A stretch of DNA of 64,000 bases. Source: Liriodendron chinense. Lineage: Eukaryota > Streptophyta > Magnoliopsida > Magnoliales > Magnoliaceae. A program made the translations under genes and the position numbers. The notes below the pieces were generated by a model, which worked only from the letters and a program-made list of their open reading frames with translations, was not told the origin of the DNA and made no database searches. Where the stretch lies: NCBI GenBank assembly GCA_003013855.2, contig ML058484.1, positions 9,225,344 through 9,289,343 on the forward strand, in the 5' to 3' direction. Position 1 is the first letter of the stretch. Each line of letters starts with the position of its first letter. This document shows positions 50,215-61,499 of this stretch, piece by piece.

Positions 50215-51020
50215 GTGGAAAGAGTTCACCCGCACATACCTAGGCGTGGATGCCTGAAGTACCTTGACTGAGTCCAAGTCGGCGTAGTAGAATCCCGTAA
50301 GACTATCGGACGCAGGGCGTCTAACCACTTTGACAGTCAAGCGAAACAAGTACTCCTGGAGTGATCTGGGAAAACATCAAACATCACACAATCAGTCTCA
50401 GGGTCAGCATCCTCGTAAGACTAACGGACGCAGAGGCTCTGCTGTACCTTTCCGATGTTAGTACCGATCGGGAATGGAAGGGTTGCGATTGGGTACCCAG
50501 GTTGCAGCAAACTGCAGGGACAATCGCAACGTTTTCTCCGAACTCTCGCGGTATGTGCGAGTTATCAATTTCCAGACAATCAACTGACTCAAATACAAAG
50601 GATAACAAAGATTCCAGACCACAATCAAGGAAAGAATGAATTGCAAACCGAGCATCAAAACCAGCAGATCGGGTGGAAAAGCCCACCCGCACATACCTAG
50701 GCGTGGATGCCTGAAGTACCTTGACTGAGTCCAAGTCGGCGTAGTAGAATCCCGTAAGACTATCGGACGCAGGGCGTCTAACCACTTTGACAGTCAAGCG
50801 AAACAAGTACTCCTGGAGTGATCTGGGAAAACATCAAACATACAATCAATCACAGGGTCAGTAACCTCGTAAGACTGTCGACGCAGAGGCTCTGCTGTAC
50901 CTTTCCGATGTTAGTACCGATCGGGAATGGAAGGGTTGCGATTGGGTACCCAGGTTGCAGCAAACTGCAGGGACAATCGCAACGTTTTCTCCAAACTCCC
51001 GCGGTATGTGCAAGTGAGCG
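50215..51020 (+). repeat. Direct duplication, two copies about 463 bp apart
   Basis: CACCCGCACATACCTAGGCG through GTAGTAGAATCCCGTAAGAC, CTCCTGGAGTGATCTGGGAA, GGGTTGCGATTGGGTACCCA and GGGACAATCGCAACG occurs at about 50228-50555 and again at about 50688-51005. The copies differ by small indels and a few substitutions. Confidence 0.9.
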
Positions 51021-51146
51021 ATCTCCAAACGATCAACTGGCACAGATGCAAAGGCAAGCAAAGATTTCAGAACATGATCTATGAATGACCGGGTCAGAAG
51101 TGGGGTGTCCACTCGCTTTGACATTCGGTTGCACGCAACCTCTGTC

Positions 51147-51155
51147 AAAGAGGGG
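51147..51155 (+). other. Polypurine tract of the Ogre-like element
   Basis: AAAGAGGGG, four bases before the 3' LTR (CATC then TG). The Tat element has a similar GGGAGGCATC before its 3' LTR. Confidence 0.75.
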
Positions 51156-51159
51156 CATC

Positions 51160-52654
51160 TGTAGACACCCCACCTTCGGCTGCACTGTTGGTAGAGATAG
51201 CTGGTTGAATGGAGGACCATACCCCCAAATCCCAAGTCCAAACTCAGCCAAACTCACCCTTGTAAGCCCCATTCCATAGCCCAGTTCAAGCCTGAACCCA
51301 GTCAACCCAGTCCTAAAAACCACCCTGAAAAATCCCCCATAAAAAAGTCCAGTAAAAAAAATCCCAAAAAAGTCAAACTCACTGAGTCAACTCGCTGAGT
51401 TAACCCGCTGAGTCAACCCGTCGAGTCAACCCGTCGAGTCAAATCACCGAGTCGACCCGCTGAGTCGACTCACTGAGTCGACCAGCGAGTCCAACAGCAG
51501 CCCCGAGGGAACGGCCGTACTCGCTGGAAACCGAGGAGCGGCCGTACGGGCGGCCCATGGCGGGCCGCCCGGACAAAATTACGGGTTCTGCCACTCCTCG
51601 CTGCTATAAATACCCCCCTCCCCTTCTCATTTAAAAAGGCCATTCGAGTCCATCTCAGCCCGAGAGCTCTGAGTCCATCTCTCCACCCTTAGCCCATTTT
51701 CCCACCAAGGAGAGCCCGAGTGAGGAGAGTCTAACCCTGGTCCAGCCCAGCCTGACCACTGGTCCAAGCCTCTCAAGCCATCCAAGCCTTGATCCAGCCA
51801 CTCGAAGCCAATCCTTGCGACACCTCCGTCCACCCAGCTACTCATTTTCCAGCATCATCTCATTTGCATCTAGCATAAGTGCAACATTTACTTTTCTTCC
51901 AACCCCCCTGCTTCACTACAAGCACCTTGATTACTCAAGCACACTTGCATATGTCTTAAATTAAGCACCTGTCAGTTCGAGCGTATGCTCTGGGCTTGCC
52001 CGTTGTTGGAACCTGCCCATCAGAAACTCTTACTGTTCAGACCTGCATTCATGCTTCACCATAAAACACCTTGATCATTCAAGCACACTGCATACGTCTT
52101 ACATTAAGCACCTGTCAGTTCGAGCGTATGCTCTGGGCTTGCCCGTTGTTGGAACCTGCCCATCAGAAACTCTTACTGTTCAGACCCGCATTCATGCATC
52201 ATGTCATTCATGAGAATATACGAGGATTAAATTAGACTTTCAAGTATTCGATCGATTCTGTGAAGTAGAGACCGTACTTCGGTACGGGCAGTGTGTGGGG
52301 TGCTTAACCTCTTCCCACCCTGTAACCGTGATCCCTTACCTTGAATCTCTGACCGCAGATCAACAGGAGTCATTTTAGAGGAAGGAATCTTCGGATTCCC
52401 TTCTCTAACGTTTCTACGGGGTCTAGCCGACTGTAGATTCGAAGTAATTGGCTAGTGGCGACTCTGGTCTTATATAAATTCACTTAAACACATCCAGCTT
52501 AACACGACAACCAAACGAAGCCCTCGAGAACGAGGCAAGCCAGTGGCACAAACGGCGATTTTGCACTCACGCACCTCTTCTTCTTCTTCTTCCGAAAGGA
52601 AAGGGAGAACGACGTCGTGTGGGAGAGCGCGGAGAAAATCGGCGAGGGTCCACA
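51160..52654 (+). repeat. 3' LTR of the Ogre-like element
   Basis: 1495 bp. It is 39 bp shorter than the 5' LTR because it has nine rather than twelve 13-bp GAGTC units. I see only about four other differences by eye. It ends at 52654, followed by GTAGG. Confidence 0.95.
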
Positions 52655-52659
52655 GTAGG

Positions 52660-53793
52660 TAATATCACTCCATAGTTACAAAACTAATCATTACCTATTT
52701 CCTGCCATTTACCATTGTAATTGGAAAACCAAACCCTCCTTGATGGAGTTCAGCTGGTCTTGAATGCATGGTGTGTGTTTGATTTTAAAGATATCTAACA
52801 GGATAATAATTTAGATGGTTTGGACCATTATATATTGATGACACCCCATGTGTGGGGAATGAATCACTACCACTTTTCAAATTGTGCTTAACTAGCATAA
52901 AGGTATTGGTTGTTGTTTGGCGCCCAATATGTGTATTTAGAGGTAATTGGGTGTAAATGCACCTTTTTAGTGTATTTGGCTTATATAATCATCATAAATG
53001 GAATTGATGGTAAATGATTACTTCTTGGTGCATTTTAAATTCCCTTTATTTGTTGTGAATGCAGTATAATTTGTGTGAAATGTCTTTTTTTAACTCCATT
53101 TTTAAAGGAGGAGAGTTGCATGAGTAATAAAGGTGTTTCTAGGCTCCTAATTTACAGTAAAAGTGTCATACTTGTAATACTTCGAAACAATCTAATTATC
53201 AGTTGCATCACTAAAACTACATTGATAGGACGATCTGAATTGTTCAAACATTGGCCATCTAAATGGACAATTAAAAAATATTGTGCAGTCCCTCATTTGT
53301 GATTCTTACATTTGTGACCCACCTGAGGATCAAAATTTCTCATTTTTTTTTGTTAAAGAATAAATTTCAATGGGCTTTACAACCATTCTGTCAAATATCA
53401 CATATGAATACTATTTTGGGATATTAGAGCTCATTTAGTTAATCAAATTTAGATTTCTATGAATATACTAAATGCATTCCAATTACAACCATCCTAACAC
53501 ATTCGAATGATAAGCTAGAAAACATAACTAAGGATTCTAATTCACATTGATTCCATGGTAATTGTGATTTGGATTCCAATTTCTTTTAGGTTAGTCATGC
53601 AATGCACCCACCATGTTAGTTGGGCAACACACCCACTTGGTTAGTCACATGATGCACCCACTCACCAGTGGGGTTAGTGTGTCTCCTTAGCACTCGAACC
53701 TGAGACCTATGTTGAAACACCTAGGTATCTTCCAACTGGGTCCAAATACAAGGTCCCAAATGAGCGCTTGTAGTATGTAACTTTTAGTTTTTA
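52660..53793. other. Unassigned region
   Basis: AT-rich spacer without gene. The start (about 52660-52740) may continue the sequence interrupted by the Ogre-like element. CACCCACC-type direct repeats lie near 53600-53680. Confidence 0.5.
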
Positions 53794-54258
53794 GGGCATG
53801 TTTGAAATGTGGAATTAGGTGGGATTAGGTGGTATAGAATTGTAGTTGGTCCAATGTAAATTCCATTAAGAAGGATTGGATTAACCTAGTTATCATATCA
53901 TTCGGTCCCAATAGGAGATATGGTGGGATTTTCAGTGGATTTCAAAATCCACTACATTTGTGGGCCCCATGTTGATGCAAGTGTTTTATCCACGTCGTCC
54001 ATCCATATACAACCTTTACACATGACAATCGAGTTGCATATGCGCAAAGGTGGTTGACATCAGTTGTGAAATCTGGTTTGTTGATTACAATTCTATGGTC
54101 CACCAAACCAAGGTTTCACTTAATACAATATTTTTCCCAAAGGAAGAATTTGATCCCAACATGGGATTTGACAGTCAAAATTCCATGGCAGACATATAAT
54201 CATTGTGTAATAATGGGGTTAATTTCATACCATTTAATCCGATGTTTCAAACATACCC
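53794..54258. mobile_element. Tourist/Harbinger-like MITE, 465 bp
   Basis: The terminal inverted repeat GGGCATGTTTGAAATGTGGA is matched by the complement of the right end (CCGATGTTTCAAACATACCC). The flanks are TTA on the left and TTG on the right, an imperfect TTA target duplication. No transposase. Confidence 0.65.
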
Positions 54259-54706
54259 TTGAGCTTTAAAACACACTTCCATGTAGCCTATGTTACCTAC
54301 ATCTCTACTATATATAAAATATACATACATAAGCACACATGCAATTGAGCAGCTTTTAAACATTTTTACCCCTTTAATTAACCACGGGGAGGAGAATTTC
54401 ATCGCCTTTTCCATTCTGTAGCCATTCAATTAGAGTTTGGGGTGTTGGGGAGCCCATGTGAGAAATGCTTTGTAGGCTCATGGTGATGAATCTCTAACAT
54501 CCATACTATACAACTATTGTGCCAAGTCATGTTAGAATGTTGGCTAAAAAATAAGATCGATCTAAAATTCAAGTGGGTCACAATACTAAAAAACTACAAA
54601 TGGATCACCCAATGTCGAAGCCCTTATCTTCTCCCTTTGTGTGTTGGTATGTATAGTGCCACCTTTTCCCTCAGTCTCTCTCCATATCCATTGCACATTC
54701 CATAAA
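54259..54706. other. Unassigned spacer
   Basis: No gene. It runs up to the copia LTR. Confidence 0.4.
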
Positions 54707-55331
54707 TGTTGGAAGAGCCTTCAAACTATGCTGAAACAGGGTCTCACGATCGGTCGGCCAGACTAGCCTACCGATCTTATTATCAGATGGGCAGACAGTT
54801 TGAACGTTAGACAATTTTGGGGTATCTACAACCGGTCGTCAGTGGCTTGCGACTGGTCTGCGACCGGTCTTGTATTGAGGCAGAACGTGTCGAATTTTGA
54901 GGAGATCTCTCTGGACCACTAGCAACCGGTCATGGGTAGGCCACGACCAGTCTACAGTATTGGTGGTGATTTGCATGGTTATGCGATTTTTTGTAATGTG
55001 TTTCTATTTTCGGCGGGAGGCTTATATAAATACCTCCTAATCGTGTTTAGAAGTATTTCTAAGACTATCAAGGTATCCTAATTTGAAATTAGGATTTGGG
55101 GAGAGGATTATGAGGTGAGAGAGTGCTTTATTCATCTCTTTGGGCTTTGCTTGTGGGTAGATTATCTTTGTAATCTTCTGATATTTATAGTGCAAGTGTT
55201 GTTTTGTGTCGTGGCTTTTTCCCACAAGGGTTTTCCATGTAAAAATTGGATTGTCTTTGTGTTGATTGCGTGTGTGTTGTGTGGTGATCGTTTGATTCTT
55301 CTTGGTGCTTCCACTGATCGGTTTCCCAATA
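54707..55331 (+). repeat. 5' LTR of the copia element
   Basis: About 625 bp. A TATA-like TTATATAAATAC is near 55022. It ends CCCAATA, a mutated CAACA. Confidence 0.85.
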
Positions 55332-55382
55332 AGTGGTATCAGAGTTAACGTTAGGAGGTTGAAGAGTAGAATTTTAAGACGA

Positions 55383-58300
55383 TGTCATGACATCGAGCAC
55401 GAAGTTCGACATGGAGAAGTTTTCTGGCATAACAACTTTAGGTTATGGAAGATGAAGACGCATGCCATCCCAACTCAATAAGGGGTCGTGTACACCCTTG
55501 GGAAGCGACCAGAAGGCATGGATGATGATGATCGGACCTAAATGGACAAGAAGGCTATGACCTCAATACTATTGTGCTTGATGAATGACATCCTCTATAA
55601 CATCATGAGGGAGATGACCACTGTAGATATATGGAACAAGCTAGAGAACGTATACGCGAAGAAATCTTTAGAAAATCAGATGTATCTGATGATGCAGCTC
55701 TTCACTTTGAAGATGACGGAGGGGACTAATGTAGATGACCACATCAACACTTTCAATAGCTAATTTGCAAGTTGTTGGCTATCGGTGAATAGATGAAGGA
55801 AAAGTATCAAGCCTTGATCCTGCTGAACTCGCTTCCTAGTTCATATGAGTTGCTCAGAGGCTCGTTGTGCAAGGATAGGGATACAATCAATGTTGAGACC
55901 ATAGTCTCAGCCCTCCAGTCGAAGACGATGAGATAAAAGAGCGATGACGCTGGTTCTTCCTCCGATGCCCTAGTTATGAGGGGAAGAAATTCGAAGCGGA
56001 GTGAAGGATTGTCACGTTCTTGATCCAAATTAAAGGGCAAGGGCAAAGGTAAGTTGAAGTGTTGGAGATGTGGTCAGGCTAGGCAGATGGAGAAGGACTG
56101 CAAGACTCTTAAGAACAAGAAAGAGAAGACGAGAGATTCCTCTAGGGAGGGGCAATATCGTTGAATATGAAGAAGGTGGTAGTGATGTGTGTGAAGTCTT
56201 GACGGCGTTAAAGACGAGATCTTTCAGCAATGAGTGAATCATAGACTCCGGGGCTTCGTATCACATGTGCCCACATATGAGCACCTTTACTTCTTATAGG
56301 AAGTATGAGGGCGAGTTGATATTCTTAGGTGATGACTACAACTGCAAGGTTGTAGGGATTGGTACTATGCGCATCAAGATGTTCGATGAGATCTAATGGA
56401 CTTTGTCGGAAGTGAGGCACGTTCCCAGGTTGAGGAATAATCTGATTTCTCTTGGTGCATTTGAGGCGATGGGGTGCAAGTTCACCGATTTTAACCAGTT
56501 TTGTAAAGTTTCAAATGGGGTCCTTATAATTATGAAGGGGCAGAGGCACAAAAATATTTACAGACTGATTGGGAGTACTTCAGTAGGTGGAGCTGCAACA
56601 ACTGTAGCGGATTCCACGTTTGCACGTATGTGGTGTGCCCATTTGGGCTATATGAGCGAGCAGGGCATGAAGGTACTCTCTGAACGATCTTTAATTTTCT
56701 CTTTTAAATTTATAGACTTTAGTATATATGAGCATTGCATTTATGAAAAATAATTTGGGTTGTCATTTTGGGGGGGGGGGGGGGGGGGACATGTGTAAAA
56801 AGGGTACTTGAATATGTCCATTTCGGTGTATGGGGGCCATCTTTCGTAGTTTCTGTTGGGGGGTCATCATGGTTCATGTCATTTATTGGTGATTATAGCA
56901 GGAATTTTTGAGTTTATTTTTTGAAAAATAAATCTGATGTCTTCACTACTTTCAAGTATTGGAAGGCCATGGTGGAGAATCAGTTAGGACATAGATTGAA
57001 AGTTTTGAGAATCGACAATGGAGGTGAGTTCACTTTCAGGGAGTTTTACCAATATTGTAAGGGAGAGGGGATCGTGAGGTACAACACAATGTGCCACATG
57101 CAAGAGCAGAATGGTATGATAGAGCGGATGAATCAGACTTTCTTGGAGAGAGCCTGATCCATGATTAGTAATGTTGGGTTGGATAAAGAGTTGTGAACTG
57201 ATAACACGGCTTGTTACTTGATAAATCGATTACCCTCCATGGCAATCGAATGTAAAATCCCTGAGGAAGTGTGGAGTGGTCATACGATAGACTACTCGAG
57301 TCTGCATGTCTTTGGTTGTGAGGTTTACTCTCATGTATCGTCAATTGAGAGAGATAAGCTTAATCATAGGGCCACGAAAGGGATCTTTGTGGGCTATGGT
57401 GATGGTGTGAAGGGTTATCGCATACATAACCCTGTCACATGAAAAATTATCCTGAGCCGTGATGTCAAATTCGATGAAGGGTCTTTGTTATTGACATTGT
57501 GCCAAAGGAACCTAAAAAATCAGAAGTTATTGACATTCAGTTTAACAGAGATGAGACACGAGTTGGGACCAATACACATGCAGAGGTATAAAATCAGGTG
57601 GAGCAGCCACCTGTACGGAGAAACCCACTTAGAGATAAAAGGTTATCGACAAAGTATAGGGATGACTTGAACATTGCTTTCGCCCTCATTACGGATAAAG
57701 GGGATTTGTCTAACTTTGAGGAGGCACTATGGACGTAGATGCTGAAAAGTGGAAGACAACAATGGAAGACGAGATTGATTCTCTATACAAGAATGAGACT
57801 TAAGAGCTAGTAGAGCTTCTTATGGACCGAAAAGCGATTGAGTGTAAGTGAATTTTTTGAAAAAAATATGATAGGTACAAGGCTAGATTGGCGGCAAAGG
57901 GGTATGTTCAGCGTGAATGTGTAAACTTCAGTGAGATATTTGCGTCGGTTGTGAAGAAAGTATCTATCAGGTTCGTATTGACTCTGGCTGCCCAAATACG
58001 ACCTCGAGCTGGAACAGATGGATGTGAAGACTGTTTTCCTGCATGGGGAATTGGATGAGTAGATTTACATGGTGACTAGAAGGTTACGTAGTGTAAGGGG
58101 CTGAGAACAAGATTTACAAGTTGAGGGATCGTTGTACGGTCTCAAACAGTCGCCTAGGTAGTGGTACAAGAAGTTTGGTTCTTTTATGATGAGTTAGGGC
58201 TTTTCCAGGAGTGAGCACGATCAATGTGCCTATTACAAGACACCGAGTGATGAGAAATTTCTCATACTAGTGATACGTCGATGACATGCTTATTTCCGAT

Positions 58301-59225
58301 CATAGCATGTCTGACATTGATGTGTTGAAGACTCAGCTTTTAAGGACATTTATGATGAAGGATCTGGGGGCTGTAAAAATAGTTCTTGGTATATATATAT
58401 TCATAGAGATAGGAAGATGAGTAAGTTGATGTTATCTCAGGCCGAATACCTTGAGAAGGTGTTGGTAAAGTTTGGAATGGACAAGTCCAAACCGGTTAGC
58501 ATTCCTTACTCGGCTCACTTTAAGCTTTCTTCTGAATAGTGTTCCAAAATAGATGAAGAAAATCAGGTTATGTCTCATGTGCCCTATCAAGTGCTGTGGG
58601 CAGTTTAATGTGTGCCATGATCTGTTTAAGACCTGATATTTCACAGGGTATGAGTGTTGTCAGCCGATTCATGTCTAACCTTGGTAAGCAACATTGGGAA
58701 GCTATGAAATGGCTACTTCGATACATTCGGGGTACATAGGACTACGTCTTGATGTTTAAAAAGTCTAAGGACAAGTTGGTTGGGTACATCGATTTTGATA
58801 ACAAAGGTAGTGTGGACTGTAGTGAATCCACATCCGGGTACTCGTTTGTGTTAGCAGGTGGAGCAATTAGTTGGCTGTCTAAGCTTCAGTCAGTGGTGAC
58901 TCTTTCCACTACTGAAGTTGAGTATATGGCGGTAATGGAGGCTTTCAAGGAGGCTGTTTGGTTGAGGGGCATGATAAATCAGTTGGGGATTCAACAGGAA
59001 GCCATGCCGGTTAATTGTGATAGCTCTAGTGCTATAAATTTGGTTAAGAATTTTGTTTATCACTCTTATACTAAGCATATTGATGTGCGTTACCATTTTA
59101 TTCGACAGGTGCTTGAGGAAGGAGATGTGATTCTGGAGAAGATTCACACTAGCGTGAGTCCGGCGGATATGCGGACCAAGGTGGTCCAAACAGAGAAGTT
59201 CAAGTTCTGCATAACTTCTCTGTAA
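55383..59225 (+). pseudogene. Copia gag-pol remnant (Tork-like)
   Basis: Gag: MEKFSGITTLGY.RWKMKT and IWNKLENVYAKKSLENQMYL. Zinc knuckle near 56058 (CWRCGQARQMEKDC). Protease: WIIDSGASYHMCPHMSTF near 56240. GAG-pre-integrase: ARMWCAHLGYMSEQGMKVLS. Integrase: RIDNGGEFTFREFYQYCK, EQNGMIERMNQTFLERA and CYLINRLPSMAI. RT pieces lie at 57730-58520 and an RNase H at 58749-59225 (GYIDFDNKGSVDCSESTSGY, TLSTTEVEYMAVMEA, KHIDVRYHFIRQVLEEGDVI). Frames change often, and stops occur in every domain except RNase H. Confidence 0.9.
56770..56788. repeat. Poly-G run, 19 bases
   Basis: Uninterrupted G19 inside the integrase remnant. It is prone to length error in sequencing and assembly. Confidence 0.95.
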
Positions 59226-59343
59226 TTGACAATGACTTAATGAAGACACATGGTGCACGAGAAACGATGACACTATGATTGAAGATGAGATGATTGATGA
59301 AGCAGAGGAGAGGTGGTTTGACGTTTGAAGCCTCGGTGGAGAT

Positions 59344-59962
59344 TGTTGGAAGAGCCTTCAAACTATGCTAAAACAGGGTCTCATGACTGGTCGGCTAGAC
59401 CGGCCGACCGATCTTATATCAGATGGGCAGGTAGTTTGAACATTGGATAATTTTGGGGTATTTACAACCGGTCGGGTGACCGGTCGTTAGTGGCCTGCGA
59501 CCAGTCTTATATTGAGGTAGAACATGTCGTTGAGCAGATCTCTTTGGACCACCAGCGACTGGTCGTGGGTAGGCCACGACTGGTCGACAGTATTAGCAGT
59601 GATTTGCATGGTTACTCGATTTTGCGTAATGTGTTTTTATTTTCGATGGGAGGCTTATATAAACACAACCTAATCGTGTTTAGAAGGATTCCTAAGACTA
59701 CCAAGGTGTCCTAATTTGAAATTAGGGTTTAACGAGAGGATTGTGAGGTGAAATAATGATTAGTTCATCTCTTTGGGCTTTGCTTGTAGGTAGATTATCT
59801 CTGCAATCTTCTGATATTCATAGTGTAAGTGTCGCTTTGTGCCGTGATTTTTTCCCTCAAAGGTTTTTCATGTAAAAATTGGATTGTGCGTGTTGATTTC
59901 GTGTATGTTGTGTGGTGATCGTTTGATTCTTCTCGATGCTTCTGTTGACCGGTTTCTCAACA
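59344..59962 (+). repeat. 3' LTR of the copia element
   Basis: 619 bp, preceded by the purine-rich GGTGGAGAT. It differs from the 5' LTR at many positions. Confidence 0.85.
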
Positions 59963-61371
59963 GTAACCCATAGTCTATCCACTCATGACACCGGTAGTGG
60001 GAGATGTTTTTGCCCTTACAATTAGTTTCCAATGAAGGATGACTTTGTGTATATATTTAAGGGACATGAAAAGATATTTTAAATAAAGTTATTGATATTT
60101 TAGGAATAAGAAAATGTACGTACTTTATAACATGTGATTAAGGTTTGACTTGTGATTGCCTCTCTTGATTTATAGTTTGAAGAAAAAAAAAACTTAAGAC
60201 TACATTGACTTTTTCTCTCACGGAAGGCAAATTCCCTCAACAATGCTTGGTATCTAGCTACCTATAGGGGTTATTTCACAAACAGTAAGCCATGTGGGCA
60301 TAACTTTTATGAGAATCACCCCGTCCATAAGGTAGACTTCCTCATGCTATCTGTCACACCAAAGATCATGATCATCCAAAACTTACGCAGGCCACATTGT
60401 AGGAAACGGTTGCACATGAATGCCCACCATTAGTTTTATGCCAAGCTTGTTGTGGTGTTTATGTGCCATCTAATCCATTCATTTGATGCACCTCATCGTG
60501 ATGAAAGAATTATAAAAAAATCACAACATTTCAAGACTTAATTGGGCCATATCACGTAAAATTAGAGGCTTTAGGTATAAATTTACAGGGTGGGCACCTA
60601 AGAATTGAATCAACCTGATTTTTTAAATCAAGGTCAAACAAATTGTGGTTTATCGGATGGAAGTCGTATATTTTATGCATGTTAAGTTGTTTACATCACG
60701 TAAGTGAAAAGAGCCCGGGTAGGTAAGTAGACAAGGTACTGAGGTGTTTTCCAACTTTCTATTTGCCAGGTCTCTCTCTTTCTCTCTCCAAGTGTGTCAT
60801 ACATGCATGCCATACATCCTACATTTTTACCCATGCAGTTAGTTGAGATTCTATAGGAAATTAAATGAGACTTCAGTACAAATTAATGGTATTTTTAGAA
60901 ATTTGAAAAATTGTATGCTCATAAAGGGATGACTTGGATTTTAGCCATGTCAATGGACAAGTTGGATTTTACCTTCTCCTTTTCCATGTAGTAGGCCACT
61001 CCCATCTTTTGCCTTCATGTGTAGCTTATGCAATGAGCCCATTTAACAAAACCCATCTGTACATTTTTTGCCTACCTCATGTTAAGACATCAACCCAAAC
61101 ATGAGGCGGATCTAAAAACTCAAGTGAGCTACAAAACAAGAAAAAGTGTGGATGGGTTGCCCATGCTTGGCAACCTTTTCTCTATGCATGTAGTTGTATC
61201 ATTTTCTTATGTTTTTCTCTCTTTTTTCCCTCTCCCCCTTTGAGAGTATCCATCCCCCATTTTCCTCTCCCTTCCTCTCTCTAAGTGCGTTGCACATGCC
61301 AATTTTATAATAGTGTATAGCTTAGGCTCATGCATGTCTTTAAGACCAACATCCATGGCAACCTAATCCCA

Positions 61372-61373
<2 letters not shown>
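59963..61373. other. Unassigned region with possible MITE fragment
   Basis: No gene. A segment at about 60280-60560 has ACCCCGTCCATAAGG, CCCACCATTAG and CTCATCGTGATG motifs, like a degraded foldback-MITE unit. A (CT)n-rich stretch is near 60770. Confidence 0.45.

Positions 61374-61421
<48 letters not shown>
61374..61421. repeat. (CT)n microsatellite
   Basis: About 23 CT dinucleotides. Confidence 0.95.
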
Positions 61422-61424
<3 letters not shown>

Positions 61425-61498
61425 TTTCTACTTGGTATCAGAGAAGGCCTTCTCTCTCTCTCTCAACTTTCTACTTGGTATCAGAGAAGGCCTTCTGA
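61421..61498 (+). repeat. Direct duplication containing a PBS-like motif
   Basis: CAACTTTCTACTTGGTATCA followed by GAGAAGGCCTTCT occurs twice, separated by a CT run. TGGTATCAGAG is the core of the initiator-Met primer site, so this may be retrotransposon debris. Confidence 0.7.
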
Positions 61499-61499
61499 C

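Larger units (their letters stand above)
27481..52654 (+). mobile_element. Ogre-like giant Ty3/gypsy element, 25.2 kb, apparently intact
   Basis: LTRs 27481-29014 and 51160-52654 both run from TGTAGACACCCC to GAGGGTCCACA. The target duplication is GTAGG at 27476-27480 and 52655-52659. PBS and polypurine tract are in the expected places. The order is LTR, gag-protease, pol (RT, degenerate RNase H, second RNase H, integrase), hairpin repeats, two antisense spliced genes, a long non-coding region with a 148-bp tandem array, LTR. The great size, CX2HX4HX4C knuckle, DNGS protease, dual RNase H, and a possible intron between protease and RT all fit the Ogre branch of Tat. The large ORFs are uninterrupted, so the copy may be autonomous. 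Confidence 0.9.
54707..59962 (+). mobile_element. Decayed Ty1/copia element
   Basis: LTRs 54707-55331 and 59344-59962 start TGTTGGAAGAGCCTTCAAAC. The 3' copy ends TCTCAACA. PBS TGGTATCAGAGTT is at 55333-55345 (initiator-Met type). The order gag, protease, integrase, RT, RNase H is copia. The flanks are ATAAA and GTAAC, so a target duplication is not clearly preserved. Both LTRs carry several GACCGGTC-like inverted motifs. Many stops and frameshifts show an old copy. Confidence 0.9.

Noticed and set aside
49916..51323. Several ORFs of 80-140 codons before the 3' LTR
   Set aside because: They are repeated with the direct duplication and LTR, switch frame between copies, and look like no protein family.
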